From the NCBI GenBank assembly GCA_045629585.1, contig JAZQRM010000001.1, positions 3,675 to 67,674 on the forward strand: a stretch of DNA of 64,000 nucleotides, written 5' to 3'. The notes beneath the pieces were generated by a model that saw nothing but the letters and a program-made list of their open reading frames with translations, did not search any database and had not been told where the DNA came from. Below are positions 34,711 to 43,651 of the stretch, in pieces; position 1 is the first letter of the stretch; every line of letters begins with the position of its first letter. The stretch is from Taishania sp045629585. GTDB lineage: Bacteria > Bacteroidota > Bacteroidia > Flavobacteriales_D > Crocinitomicaceae. Both the position numbers and the translations under genes were made by a program.

Positions 34711-37692
34711 ATGGCGGGAAAACCAATAAGACTAGGTAAGGCTGCAGGAGAATTAAACGTGGGGGTTACTACCATTGTTGAATTCCTTAATAAAAAGGGG
34801 GTTCAGGTAGAAAGCAACATGAACGCTAAGTTAGAAGCAGAGCACTATGATTTGCTTAAACAGGAGTTCGCTGCGGATCAGGACTTAAAGGAAAAGAGTA
34901 AGTTGAATCCAGTTAAACGTGAAAAAAGAGAAACAGTTTCTCTTCGTGATTCACGTGCAGAAGATCAAAAAGAAACAGCAAAACCTGTTGAAGAAATTGT
35001 AGTTGTTGAGAAACCTATTACTCCTGTAGTGGAGGTAGTGGTAACTCCTAAACCTGAACCAGCAAAAGTTGAAGAGGTGAAACCTGAACCGGTTATTGAA
35101 CCAGTTAAAGTGGTTGAACCTGAAATTAAAGTGGTTCCAACTATTATTGAACCTGTTAAACCTGTAAAACCTGTTGAGGTTGCAGAGGTTGCTCAGGAGG
35201 GTGAAAAGAAGGTACAAGTAATTGGTAAAATTGATTTGGATAAAATCAATTCTAAAATGCGTCCTGATAAGAGATCCAAAACAGAGGAGTCTACAAAAGC
35301 GAAAACGCAAGTTAAGCCACAAAGACCTGTAGTTGAAACAGCAAAAGCAGTTGTTAAACCTACACCTGTGCAAGAAGAAAAAAATACAACGGAACAAATA
35401 CCTGTGTCAAAAGAAGAACCAAAAGATAAGGAAGAAGCTCCTAAAGCTCCAGTTATCGAAACCATTCGTGTTCAAAGTCAAATTTTGACAGGGCCGAAAG
35501 TATTAGGTAAAATAGTATTACCGGTTGAGAAACCTAAATCATCAAATAGTCAATCGAATGCAGATCGTAAGAAACGTAAACGAATTAAGAAAATTGATGT
35601 AGATAAGCAATCTCAACAACAAACTTCTACGGGTACGAATAATCCTGGTGGTGCTAATGCTCCTAAAGGTCCTGGTGCTCGTCCGAATACTGGTGCTCGT
35701 CCGAATACCGGTGCAAATAACCCAAGAGGAAATTTCAAAAAAGGTAACGCGCCAGCAAGTACTGGACCACGTGCTGCTAAACCAGAAATTTCTGCAAGAG
35801 ATATTCAAAAAGAGATTAAAGACACTTTAGCTCGTTTGTCTAACAAAAATTCTAAATCCAAAGGGTCGAAGAATCGAAAAGATAAACGTGATCGTTTTGC
35901 TCAACGTCGTCAAGAAGAGGAGTTGCAAGCAGAGAAAGAGTCTACAGTTTTGAAGCTTACGGAATTTGTTACGGTTTCTGAACTTGGATCAATGATGAGT
36001 GTTTCGCCAACGCAAGTTATTTCAGCTTGTATGTCTTTAGGGATTTTCGCATCGATTAATCAACGTTTGGATGCGGAGACGATTCAGATTGTTGCTGATG
36101 AGTTTGGATATGAAGTGAGTTTCGTTAGTGCCGAAGTTTCTGAGTCTATTCCTGTTGTGGAAGATAATGAAGAAGACTTGGTTGCTAGACCGCCGATTAT
36201 TACTGTGATGGGTCACGTTGACCACGGTAAGACATCTTTGTTAGACCGTATACGTAACGCAAATGTAACTTCTGGTGAAGCTGGAGGAATTACACAGCAT
36301 ATTGGTGCATACTCGGTGACACTTGAAGGTGGTAAGAAATTAACTTTCTTAGATACACCTGGTCACGAAGCCTTTACAGCGATGCGTGCTCGTGGTGCTC
36401 AGGTTACGGATGTTGCAATCATTATTGTTGCAGCGGATGATGACGTGATGCCACAAACGAAGGAGGCTATATCTCATGCTCAGGCAGCTGGTGTACCGAT
36501 GGTTTTTGCAATTAATAAAATTGATAAGCCTGGTGCTAATCCAGATAAAATACGTGAGCAACTATCACAAATGAATATTTTGTTAGAAGATTGGGGTGGT
36601 AAATATCAAGCTCAAGAAATTTCAGCAAAACAAAATTTGAATATCGATCTTTTATTAGAAAAGATTTTGTTGGAAGCTGATTTATTAGAGCTTAAAGCTA
36701 ATCCTAATAAAAATGCTATAGGAACAGTAATCGAATCTTCTTTAGATAAAGGTAAAGGTTATGTGACAACTTTAATGGTTGAAGCAGGAACCTTGAAAAT
36801 TGGTGATGTAGTTTTAGTTGGTCGTTGTTTCGGAAAAGTTCGTGCAATGCAAGATGAAAAAGGGAACACACTTAAAGTTGCAGGACCATCTACTCCAGTT
36901 CAGATATTGGGTATAGGTGGTGCTCCTAGTGCTGGTGATAAATTCCATGTAATGGATGACGAGCGTGAAGCGAAAAATATTGCAACTAAACGTGAGCAAT
37001 TGAATCGTGAGCAAGGACTTAGAACCACTAAACATATTACTTTGGATGAAATTGGTCGTCGTTTGGCAATCGGTGATTTCAAAGAGTTGAATATTATCGT
37101 TAAAGGTGATGTGGATGGATCAGTTGAAGCATTGTCTGATTCCCTATTGAAACTTTCTACAGACGAAATTCAAGTTAACATTGTTCATAAAGGAGTTGGA
37201 GCAATTTCCGAAGCTGATATTAACTTAGCTTCTGCATCTGATGCAATTATTATTGGTTTCCAAGTTCGTCCTGTTCCATCTGCTCGTAAATTGGCAGAAC
37301 AAGAACAAATTGACATTCGTATGTATTCTGTAATCTACAAGGCTATAGAAGAAATTAAAATGGCAATGGAAGGAATGTTATCTCCAGATATTAAAGAATC
37401 TATTGTTGGTACAGCTGAAGTACGCGAAGTATTTAACATCACTAAAGTTGGTACGATTGCGGGTGCATATGTTACGGATGGTGTGATTAAACGTTCTAAC
37501 AAGATTCGTTTAATTAGAAACGGAATTGTTGTTCATACAGGAACTCTTGGTTCGTTAAAACGATTCAAAGATGATGTAAGAGAAGTTAAAAACAATTACG
37601 AATGTGGTCTAAACATCGACAAATTCAACGATATCAAAGAAGGCGATATTATTGAATCTTTTGAAGAGGTTGAAGTTGCAAGAAAATTGTAA
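34711..37692 (+). CDS. infB: Translation initiation factor IF-2
   Basis: 993 residues. N-terminal IF2_N segment (MAGKPIRLGKAAGELNVG...), then a long low-complexity linker (about 70-420) rich in Pro, Lys, Glu and Val, a second IF2_N-like helix bundle (about 415-470), and the GTPase domain with G1 GHVDHGKTS (about 500), G3 DTPGHEAFTAM, G4 NKID. Domains II, III and IV follow to the C-terminus. It delivers fMet-tRNA to the 30S subunit. The linker carries an 18-bp tandem repeat (35674-35709). Ends at a strong terminator. Confidence 0.97.
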   Translation: MAGKPIRLGKAAGELNVGVTTIVEFLNKKGVQVESNMNAKLEAEHYDLLKQEFAADQDLKEKSKLNPVKREKRETVSLRDSRAEDQKETAKPVEEIVVVEKPITPVVEVVVTPKPEPAKVEEVKPEPVIEPVKVVEPEIKVVPTIIEPVKPVKPVEVAEVAQEGEKKVQVIGKIDLDKINSKMRPDKRSKTEESTKAKTQVKPQRPVVETAKAVVKPTPVQEEKNTTEQIPVSKEEPKDKEEAPKAPVIETIRVQSQILTGPKVLGKIVLPVEKPKSSNSQSNADRKKRKRIKKIDVDKQSQQQTSTGTNNPGGANAPKGPGARPNTGARPNTGANNPRGNFKKGNAPASTGPRAAKPEISARDIQKEIKDTLARLSNKNSKSKGSKNRKDKRDRFAQRRQEEELQAEKESTVLKLTEFVTVSELGSMMSVSPTQVISACMSLGIFASINQRLDAETIQIVADEFGYEVSFVSAEVSESIPVVEDNEEDLVARPPIITVMGHVDHGKTSLLDRIRNANVTSGEAGGITQHIGAYSVTLEGGKKLTFLDTPGHEAFTAMRARGAQVTDVAIIIVAADDDVMPQTKEAISHAQAAGVPMVFAINKIDKPGANPDKIREQLSQMNILLEDWGGKYQAQEISAKQNLNIDLLLEKILLEADLLELKANPNKNAIGTVIESSLDKGKGYVTTLMVEAGTLKIGDVVLVGRCFGKVRAMQDEKGNTLKVAGPSTPVQILGIGGAPSAGDKFHVMDDEREAKNIATKREQLNREQGLRTTKHITLDEIGRRLAIGDFKELNIIVKGDVDGSVEALSDSLLKLSTDEIQVNIVHKGVGAISEADINLASASDAIIIGFQVRPVPSARKLAEQEQIDIRMYSVIYKAIEEIKMAMEGMLSPDIKESIVGTAEVREVFNITKVGTIAGAYVTDGVIKRSNKIRLIRNGIVVHTGTLGSLKRFKDDVREVKNNYECGLNIDKFNDIKEGDIIESFEEVEVARKL
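35674..35721 (+). repeat. 18-bp tandem repeat within the infB linker
   Basis: GGTGCTCGTCCGAATACT at 35674-35691 and again (last base changed) at 35692-35709, with a degenerate third unit from 35710, encoding GARPNT-GARPNT-GANNPR. Flexible linker; likely to vary in copy number between strains. Confidence 0.85.
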
Positions 37693-37705
37693 TTCTTTAA
37701 ATATT

Positions 37706-37739
37706 AAAAAAGCCATCCAAATCGGATGGCTTTTTTTTT
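37706..37739 (+). terminator. rimP-nusA-infB terminator
   Basis: GCCATCC (37712-37718), loop AAATC, GGATGGC (37724-37730), followed by nine T. Confidence 0.9.
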
Positions 37740-37774
37740 GTCTCTTTTTTAAGGTTGTTAAGTTTAGTATTAAA

Positions 37775-38512
37775 CTACTCTTCTTCCTCTCTATTTTTAG
37801 AATATTTCCCTTTGCGCTTTTTCTCTTCCTTAACGACAGATTCATCCGTTTCCTTTATAACTATAACTATCTCACCTTTAGGTGCTGTAGTGTCAAAATA
37901 TGACTTTAATTCAGCCGCTGTTCCTTTGTGGTAAGTTTCAAACATCTTGGATAATTCTCTTACTACACAAACTTCATGTTCAGGGCCAAAGATTTCGATG
38001 ATTTGTTCTAAACACTTTACCAATCGATGTGGTGATTCATAAAGCACGGCTGTTCTTTGGCTATCTTTTAAGTTTTGTAAACGCGTTAACCTTCCTTTTT
38101 TGTGAGGTAAAAAACCTTCGAATATAAATTTGTCACACGGAAAACCACTTCCAACTAATGCTGGTATCACCGCTGTTGGTCCCGGAAGGCATTCTACCTT
38201 TATATTTGCCTCAATGCATGCTCGAACTAATAGAAATCCGGGGTCAGATATTGCTGGTGTTCCTGCATCAGATACCAAAACACATAATTCCGTTGTTTGA
38301 ATTTTTTCAATGATTCCATTCAATACTTTATGTTCATTATGTGAATGAAAGGCGTACACCTGATTATTTATTTCAAGATGATTTAATAGTTTTTTAGTAA
38401 CGCGTGTGTCTTCAGCTAATATAAAATCTGCTTCTTTGAGCATGCGGATTGCACGTAGTGTAATATCTTCTAAGTTTCCTATGGGAGTCGGAACCAAACA
38501 TAATTTTGGCAT
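37775..38512 (-). CDS. rsmI: 16S rRNA (cytidine-1402-2'-O)-methyltransferase
   Basis: 245 residues; SAM-dependent 2'-O-methylation of C1402 in the 16S decoding centre. Family markers: LVPTPIGNLEDITLRAIRML at the start, ILAEDTRVTKKLL, VLVSDAGTPAISDPGFLLV, CLPGPTAVIPALVGSGFP and ESPHRLVKCLEQI. The protein ends in a charged tail (KEEKKRKGKYSKNREEEE) past the usual end, likely disordered. Transcribed toward infB with its own -7 element at 38541. Confidence 0.95.
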   Translation of the reverse strand: MPKLCLVPTPIGNLEDITLRAIRMLKEADFILAEDTRVTKKLLNHLEINNQVYAFHSHNEHKVLNGIIEKIQTTELCVLVSDAGTPAISDPGFLLVRACIEANIKVECLPGPTAVIPALVGSGFPCDKFIFEGFLPHKKGRLTRLQNLKDSQRTAVLYESPHRLVKCLEQIIEIFGPEHEVCVVRELSKMFETYHKGTAAELKSYFDTTAPKGEIVIVIKETDESVVKEEKKRKGKYSKNREEEE

Positions 38513-38540
38513 AAAATGATTTTTTAGCTTTATGAATTGA

Positions 38541-38548
38541 CAAAGTTA
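38541..38548 (-). promoter_or_regulatory. rsmI promoter -7 element
   Basis: Minus-strand TAACTTTG, exact TAnnTTTG match, 28 nt before the ATG at 38512. Confidence 0.5.
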
Positions 38549-38710
38549 ATTCATTTTTTAGTGGTTTTTATAGTATGTGATTTCTTTGTTACGCTTTAAA
38601 AGTCCTGTTTTTTGTGTGAAGATTTAATTTTTGTTAAACTCAATTTAAATTGGGTCTAAATACCCACCAAATTGGTAAACTATGACAAAACTATGACACG
38701 ACTTATTACT

Positions 38711-38718
38711 TATCTTTG
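38711..38718 (+). promoter_or_regulatory. hemA promoter -7 element
   Basis: TATCTTTG, exact consensus, 27 nt before the GTG at 38746. It overlaps an in-frame TTG at 38716, which argues that translation begins further downstream. Confidence 0.6.
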
Positions 38719-38745
38719 CACCTTTGTAGTTCAATAAAAACTATT

Positions 38746-39972
38746 GTGTTGGAACGTTATTACAGTGTTGTTTTCTCTCATAAGAATCTCCCGGTTACTG
38801 AACTCGGGCAATTGCATATTAGTGATGATAACCAAGAAGAGCGACTAAATTCATTGAAAGCAAAAATGCAAATGGACGAAATGATGTTTTTGTCCACTTG
38901 TAATCGTGTAGAGATGCATTTTTGTACTTCACAATTCGTGGACGAAAAATATATTTCCGAAACTTTTCAATCATTGTACGATCATTTAGAAGAAGCTCAA
39001 TTAAGTAATTTACTTAATAATAAAGAGTTTTTTCAAGCGGAGAAGGCTGTTGAGCATCTTTTAAGAGTTGCGGCATCTATCGATTCAATGGTAATTGGTG
39101 AACGTGAGATTATTACTCAAGTTCGAAATTCTTTCGAGTTATCCAAAAGAAATGGGTTGACAGGTGATTTTCTTCGTTTGTTAATGCGTCACACAATTGA
39201 AACTGCAAAAAAGGTTTACACTGAATCATCGATAGCCACAAAACCTGTTTCTATCGTTTCACTTGCTTATCATAAATTGGAACAATTAAATGTGCCGTTA
39301 AATGCAAAGTTTTTGATTATTGGTTCAGGGGTTACCAATGCCAATATGTCTAAATTCTTGGTCAAACATGGTTTTTCTAATTTTACGGTTTTTAATCGTA
39401 CTAGAGAAAAAGCACGTGTGTTGGCGAATGATTTGAAAGCTCCTTTTTACGCTTTGTCTGAATTGGAGAATTATTCACAAGGTTTTGATGTGATTATTAC
39501 TTGTACAGGTTCTGAATCTCACGTTATTTCTGAAGAAATTTACGCGAATCTCTTGCAAGGGGATTCTAGTAAAAAGATCGTTATTGATTTAGCTATCCCT
39601 CAGGATTTACAAGAGTCTATAAAGGAACGTTTCCCAGTTACTCACATAAATATTGATATGCTCCAAAGGATTTCTAATGAGAATCTAAAGGAGCGAAATA
39701 AAGAAATCGGTCACGTAGAATTATTGTTACAAAATGCGATGGAAGAGTTTGCTCAAATATATCGCATGCGTCAAGTAGAAATTGCAATGCGTGCTGTTCC
39801 AGAGAAAGTTAAGGAAATTAAGAATACCGCAATTAACGAAGTATTTCGTAAAGATCTTGAAGCATTAGATCCACAGTCAAAAGAGGTTTTAGATAAAGTT
39901 ATTGACTACATGGAGAAAAAGTACATAAGTGGACCAATGCTTATGGCTAAAGATATACTTCTGACTAAATAA
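38746..39972 (+). CDS. hemA: Glutamyl-tRNA reductase
   Basis: First step of C5-pathway tetrapyrrole synthesis: NADPH reduction of Glu-tRNA to glutamate-1-semialdehyde. I start at GTG 38746 (MLERYYSVVFSHKNLP); there is no ATG nearby, the frame is open to TTG 38716 but that overlaps the promoter box, and TTG 38749 is an alternative. Catalytic cysteine in LSTCNRVEMHF, substrate-binding SMVIGEREIITQVR, NADPH motif IGSGVTNANMSKFL, and a C-terminal dimerisation helix. Followed after 11 bp by hemC and then hemD, a compact heme operon. Confidence 0.94.
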   Translation: MLERYYSVVFSHKNLPVTELGQLHISDDNQEERLNSLKAKMQMDEMMFLSTCNRVEMHFCTSQFVDEKYISETFQSLYDHLEEAQLSNLLNNKEFFQAEKAVEHLLRVAASIDSMVIGEREIITQVRNSFELSKRNGLTGDFLRLLMRHTIETAKKVYTESSIATKPVSIVSLAYHKLEQLNVPLNAKFLIIGSGVTNANMSKFLVKHGFSNFTVFNRTREKARVLANDLKAPFYALSELENYSQGFDVIITCTGSESHVISEEIYANLLQGDSSKKIVIDLAIPQDLQESIKERFPVTHINIDMLQRISNENLKERNKEIGHVELLLQNAMEEFAQIYRMRQVEIAMRAVPEKVKEIKNTAINEVFRKDLEALDPQSKEVLDKVIDYMEKKYISGPMLMAKDILLTK

Positions 39973-39983
39973 TATTTATAAGC

Positions 39984-40859
39984 ATGAAACATGTTGTTAT
40001 TGGTTCACGTGGTAGTGATTTAGCCCTATGGCAAGCTAACCACGTTCGTACTCAATTAGAAAGATTAGGACATACCGTAGAAATTAAAATTATTAAAACG
40101 CAAGGCGATATCATTCAGCACCTTAGTTTTGATAAAATGGAAGGTAAAGGTTTTTTTACCAAAGAATTGGAAACTGAATTGTTGAATAAATCTATTGATT
40201 TAGCAGTTCATTCTCACAAGGATTTAGAAACAGTCCAACCAGAAGGATTAAAAGTGGCTGCAGTATCTGAACGTGAAGCTCCTAACGACATATTGGTTGT
40301 TCGTGAAGAGGCTATGGCAGATTTGAAATGGAATGTTAAAAACGGTGCAACTGTTGGAACTTCATCTGCTCGACGTAAATCTCAGTTAATTGCCAACCGA
40401 CCAGATTTGAATATTATTGATTTGAGAGGTAATGTACCAACACGCATTCAAAAATTGCGTGACGGTAATTATGATGCAATTTTGTTAGCGAAGGCTGGTG
40501 TTGATCGTTTAGAAATCAATTTGGATGAATTTCATGTTGAAATATTACCGGTTAATGAATTTGTTCCTGCTCCAGCTCAAGGAGTTTTAGGTTTGCAAAT
40601 CAGAGAAGATGATCAAGAAATGACAACTATTCTGGCGCAATTAAATCACCCTGAAATCAAACGTAGGATTGATATTGAAAGAGGTGTTTTAAATAAAATG
40701 GATGGTGGATGTCAATTACCATTAGGTGTTTTTGTAGATGAGGAGGTTATCTATGTAGGTTTTGCTGCTGAGTCTTCGATTCCATCGATTTATTTACAGT
40801 TTGATAAAGATACAGCTGTTGAAACAATTGTTTCGGAATTAAAAAATAAAATTGGATAG
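39984..40859 (+). CDS. hemC: Hydroxymethylbilane synthase (porphobilinogen deaminase)
   Basis: 291 residues; condenses four porphobilinogens into hydroxymethylbilane. Seen: GSRGSDLALWQANHV at the N-terminus, KTQGDI, GKGFFTKELE, AVHSHKDLETV, GTSSARRKSQL, DLRGNVPTRIQKL, and the cofactor-attachment cysteine in MDGGCQLPLGVF (about 241). The C-terminal domain is short. Its stop codon overlaps the TTG start of hemD, giving tight translational coupling. Confidence 0.96.
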   Translation: MKHVVIGSRGSDLALWQANHVRTQLERLGHTVEIKIIKTQGDIIQHLSFDKMEGKGFFTKELETELLNKSIDLAVHSHKDLETVQPEGLKVAAVSEREAPNDILVVREEAMADLKWNVKNGATVGTSSARRKSQLIANRPDLNIIDLRGNVPTRIQKLRDGNYDAILLAKAGVDRLEINLDEFHVEILPVNEFVPAPAQGVLGLQIREDDQEMTTILAQLNHPEIKRRIDIERGVLNKMDGGCQLPLGVFVDEEVIYVGFAAESSIPSIYLQFDKDTAVETIVSELKNKIG

Positions 40860-41523
40860 TACTAAACATATATTTATATCGAAGGACGCTTGTAATAGCG
40901 TCCTTTTGTGTAATTATCTTTCTGCTAATAGTATTCCTTATCTTGCTAAAAGTCTTCTGCTTTTTAAGCAAGTGAAGATTGAAGATTCTTTACCAAAAGT
41001 TGATATTTTATTCTTCGCTAGTTCTCGTTCTTTTGATTTTTATTTAAGTCAAAAATCAATTACGGACGAGTTAATTTCCTGTGCAGGAGAATCGTCGGCC
41101 AAGTACATTGAATCAAAAGGTTTTTCTGTAGATTTTTTTCCACTTATGTCGGGGATAGTAAGGGATTCTGCTAAAGAATTTGCCAATTGGGTTGGTGGTA
41201 GAACTGTTGGGTTTTCTACTTCTAATTTATCTAAGTTATCCTATTCCCAATTTTTATCTGATCAACAGTTTTTCGTAATTCCTACTTACCAAACCCTATA
41301 CGACACCTCGCTAATTCCTAATTCCAATTACTACATTTTTACTAGTCCATCTAATGTAGATGCATTTTTAAAAGTAAACATTTTTCCTGCAAATTGTAGA
41401 ATTATAAGTTGGGGGGAAACAACTACCGCACATTTACTTTCTTTAGGATTTGTCGTTTATCATACTTTAAAGGTTTCTTCCGATGAAGCTTTGGTAATGT
41501 TTTTGGAGGACGATTTAAAATAA
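40852..41523 (+). CDS. hemD: Uroporphyrinogen-III synthase
   Basis: 223 residues; closes hydroxymethylbilane to uroporphyrinogen III. The family is very divergent, but FFASSRSFDFYL, CAGESSAKYIESKGF, FTSPSNVDAFL and SWGETTTAHLLSLGF are the expected loops of the two-lobed fold. The only plausible start is TTG at 40852, which overlaps the hemC TAG (40857-40859) by 8 bp; no ATG occurs in frame until far into the domain. A weak hairpin follows at 41526-41550. Confidence 0.88.
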   Translation: MDSTKHIFISKDACNSVLLCNYLSANSIPYLAKSLLLFKQVKIEDSLPKVDILFFASSRSFDFYLSQKSITDELISCAGESSAKYIESKGFSVDFFPLMSGIVRDSAKEFANWVGGRTVGFSTSNLSKLSYSQFLSDQQFFVIPTYQTLYDTSLIPNSNYYIFTSPSNVDAFLKVNIFPANCRIISWGETTTAHLLSLGFVVYHTLKVSSDEALVMFLEDDLK

Positions 41524-41525
41524 AA

Positions 41526-41550
41526 ATAGACATCCGGGTGAATGTCTTAT
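41526..41550 (+). terminator. Possible terminator after hemD
   Basis: AGACAT (41528-41533) pairs with ATGTCT (41542-41547) over an 8-nt loop; short stem and poor T-tract, so weak. It could also serve the convergent lipoprotein gene. Confidence 0.35.
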
Positions 41551-41555
41551 TAGTT

Positions 41556-42482
41556 TTAGTTCTTTGTCGCTTTTAATCCTCTTAGCCCCATATCTGTGGG
41601 GATTTCACCAATTAATGGTTCATAAAGTCCATCTTCCGTAACTTCTCTCCATTCAAATGAATTATTTGTTGTTAAATGAAGGGTCACTATAATATCATTT
41701 TTCTCTGTTCCAGTTATACTTAGTCCGTTTTCTATTATACCTGTTACAATGCATGAGTTAGTGGGTACAGGTGAGGTGGAACTCAAGGGGTTTGGAGTTG
41801 TAGTCACAGCAGCTTGTCCATTGATAACTTGTCCAAATGACTCAAATGCCCAATATCCCTGTAATTTATTAGCGTTTATATTTTCGGATTGTGTGTTGAT
41901 GAAATAGCTTTTGATGTAATTATTAAATCCAACAAATGAAGCTAATCGGCCTGTAAATACTCCGTTTATACCGTTGCTGTTCAGTTTATATTTAATATCA
42001 TAATTTTGATAGGTTAATGAAACCCTAATCCATTCATAATTACCTGCGGAAATATCTTTTAAAGCTATTTTATAAAAAACGTCTCCATTTCCTTTGATGA
42101 TTGCTTTTTCAAAATCCACAGCTCTTTCTCCACCTGCGGTCGTTTCTCCGCCTTTATATACAATTTCTCCATTTCCAAGTTGTGTATACATATTAGGAGC
42201 TAATTCTATGTAGTGTGCGCTCATTTTATGCATGATTGGAGATTGTGCTGCGTGTCCACTAGGTATTTGTGTAGGTTGGCCAAAATTATCTAGTCGCACT
42301 CCTGTAGAGTCGAAGTTTAATCTGAAGATCAAATAAGGACCTTGTTCTGCATATTCACATAAATCCTCCTTATGATTGACTTTTTCATCGAAGTTAAGTG
42401 CTTGGGGATCTGAACATCCATCTTTTTTACAAGCAAATATTGTCAATAGTAGAATAAGTATAGTCTTTAATATCGTTTTCAT
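41556..42482 (-). CDS. Hypothetical lipoprotein (308 aa), possibly MbnP-like
   Basis: Start at ATG 42482 (MKTILKTILILLLTIFAC), a lipoprotein signal with lipobox ending in Cys; an upstream in-frame TTG at 42488 is less likely. Directly after the lipid anchor comes one Bacteroidota 'GCSDPQALNFDE...CEY' repeat with three cysteines. The body (about 45-308) contains LIFRLNFDSTGVRLD, a Tyr/Asn-rich central sheet and a C-terminal TNNSFEWREV...GEIPTDMGLRGL. This loosely recalls the MbnP copper-associated family, but I am not confident of that. Function unknown; single gene with its own promoter. Confidence 0.7.
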   Translation of the reverse strand: MKTILKTILILLLTIFACKKDGCSDPQALNFDEKVNHKEDLCEYAEQGPYLIFRLNFDSTGVRLDNFGQPTQIPSGHAAQSPIMHKMSAHYIELAPNMYTQLGNGEIVYKGGETTAGGERAVDFEKAIIKGNGDVFYKIALKDISAGNYEWIRVSLTYQNYDIKYKLNSNGINGVFTGRLASFVGFNNYIKSYFINTQSENINANKLQGYWAFESFGQVINGQAAVTTTPNPLSSTSPVPTNSCIVTGIIENGLSITGTEKNDIIVTLHLTTNNSFEWREVTEDGLYEPLIGEIPTDMGLRGLKATKN

Positions 42483-42499
42483 AATCAAAAAATTATGAT

Positions 42500-42507
42500 C
42501 AAATTTA
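42500..42507 (-). promoter_or_regulatory. Promoter -7 element for the lipoprotein gene
   Basis: Minus-strand TAAATTTG, exact consensus, 17 nt before the ATG at 42482. Confidence 0.5.
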
Positions 42508-42535
42508 TAACTTTTATCGGGAATCGATTTTGTAG

Positions 42536-43117
42536 ATGAATATTATCAATTATTTTCTTTCAATAGAGTTTTTTGCCTTGTTATCAGGTCTTATGTACTT
42601 GGTTTTGATTATTAAGGAAGTTAGGTGGGCTTGGCCATTAGCTTTTTTTACCGGAATCGTAGTTGCTGTTATAGCTTTCAATAAGCATCTTTATATGGAA
42701 ATGGCATTACAGATTTACTATGTTTTGATGGCGGTGATAGGCTGGTTTTCATGGAGAAATTCTTCCTCTAACAAGGAGAAACCCATTAGACGAATGCGAT
42801 TAACTCATCATTTATTCTTGATCATTTGTTCTTTCCTCTTGACCTTTATTTTCACTTGGTTTTTGACGCATTATACGGATCAGCAATATGCATTTTTAGA
42901 TTCTTTGACTACTATTTTTTCACTAACCGTAACTTGGATGGTAACACAAAAAATTCTTGAGAATTGGCTGTATTGGATTATTATTAATGCTCTTAATGTT
43001 TACCTTATGATGCAAAATGAGATGTATTGGTTGGCTATTTTGATGGTCATATATACCTTTATGGCTGTTCAAGGGTTTGTAACATGGAATAAGAAATATC
43101 AAACCAATAATGAGTAA
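42536..43117 (+). CDS. pnuC: PnuC-family vitamin transporter (nicotinamide riboside or thiamine)
   Basis: 193 residues with about seven predicted membrane helices and the PnuC-type signature AVIGWFSWRN, TDQQYAFLDSLTTIFSLTVTW and a final MVIYTFMAVQGFVTWNKKY. PnuC proteins are facilitators whose cargo is trapped by phosphorylation. The next gene, overlapping by 8 bp, is a NadR-type nucleoside kinase, which favours nicotinamide riboside as cargo. However, related PnuT proteins carry thiamine in Bacteroidota, and a TPP riboswitch and TonB receptor lie just downstream, so thiamine cannot be excluded. Confidence 0.88.
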   Translation: MNIINYFLSIEFFALLSGLMYLVLIIKEVRWAWPLAFFTGIVVAVIAFNKHLYMEMALQIYYVLMAVIGWFSWRNSSSNKEKPIRRMRLTHHLFLIICSFLLTFIFTWFLTHYTDQQYAFLDSLTTIFSLTVTWMVTQKILENWLYWIIINALNVYLMMQNEMYWLAILMVIYTFMAVQGFVTWNKKYQTNNE

Positions 43118-43622
43118 GTTGAAGTTTTCTATCACGGGTGCAGAATGTTCTGGTAAATCTACCTTGTCCAACTCATTAGCTCTAAAATTAGGTGTTTCTT
43201 ATGTCCCTGAATATGCTATCACATACTTAGATAACCTTACTTATTCTTACACGCAAGACGATCTTTTAAAAATCGCATTAGGGCAAATTGAATTATGGGA
43301 AGTAAATATAGACCCAATTTTAATTGCAGATACCGATTTGGTGGTGATTGCGATTTGGTCTAAAGTTGTGTTTGGTCATATCGATCATAAGTTGTGTGAG
43401 TTAATAGTATCATATAGATTTGATCATTATTTCCTTTGTAGCCCTGATATACCTTGGGAAGAAGGGCCACATCGTGTTAATCCAAATGATCGTGATGTGC
43501 TGTTTAGCATGTACTTGGATTTACTTGTTACTTTAGATTTTCCGTTTACGATTGTAAATGGTAATACCGAAGAACGTTTAAAAACTGTCTTGGAGGTGAT
43601 TTCTACCATAAATGTTAATTAA
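43110..43622 (+). CDS. NadR-type ATPase / ribosylnicotinamide kinase
   Basis: 170 residues of the AAA_28/NadR C-terminal kinase family: Walker A TGAECSGKST (about 9-18), YVPEYA lid segment, DTDLVVIAIWSKVVFG with the catalytic acidic pair, and PWEEGPHRVNPNDRD. The enzyme likely phosphorylates nicotinamide riboside to NMN after import by the overlapping pnuC product. It lacks the N-terminal DNA-binding and NMN adenylyltransferase parts of enterobacterial NadR. The TPP riboswitch begins 30 bp after its stop and has its own promoter, so the kinase is probably in a separate unit. Confidence 0.88.
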   Translation: MSKLKFSITGAECSGKSTLSNSLALKLGVSYVPEYAITYLDNLTYSYTQDDLLKIALGQIELWEVNIDPILIADTDLVVIAIWSKVVFGHIDHKLCELIVSYRFDHYFLCSPDIPWEEGPHRVNPNDRDVLFSMYLDLLVTLDFPFTIVNGNTEERLKTVLEVISTINVN

Positions 43623-43635
43623 TTAAAAATCTGAT

Positions 43636-43643
43636 TATATTTG
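43636..43643 (+). promoter_or_regulatory. Promoter -7 element of the TPP-controlled unit
   Basis: TATATTTG, exact consensus, ending 8 nt before the riboswitch; transcription would begin right at its 5' edge. Confidence 0.6.
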
Positions 43644-43651
43644 TCGTGTCT

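Noticed and set aside
34951..35397. 148-residue antisense frame in infB
   Set aside because: Arises from the repetitive Lys/Pro/Glu linker codons; rich in Phe, Arg, Asn with no protein-like pattern.
35674..35721. Tandem repeat in infB considered as a CRISPR or mobile repeat
   Set aside because: It is in frame, encodes a Gly/Ala/Arg/Pro/Asn/Thr linker and has no spacers.
38716..38745. TTG start for hemA at 38716
   Set aside because: Overlaps the TATCTTTG promoter element; GTG 38746 gives a family-like N-terminus.
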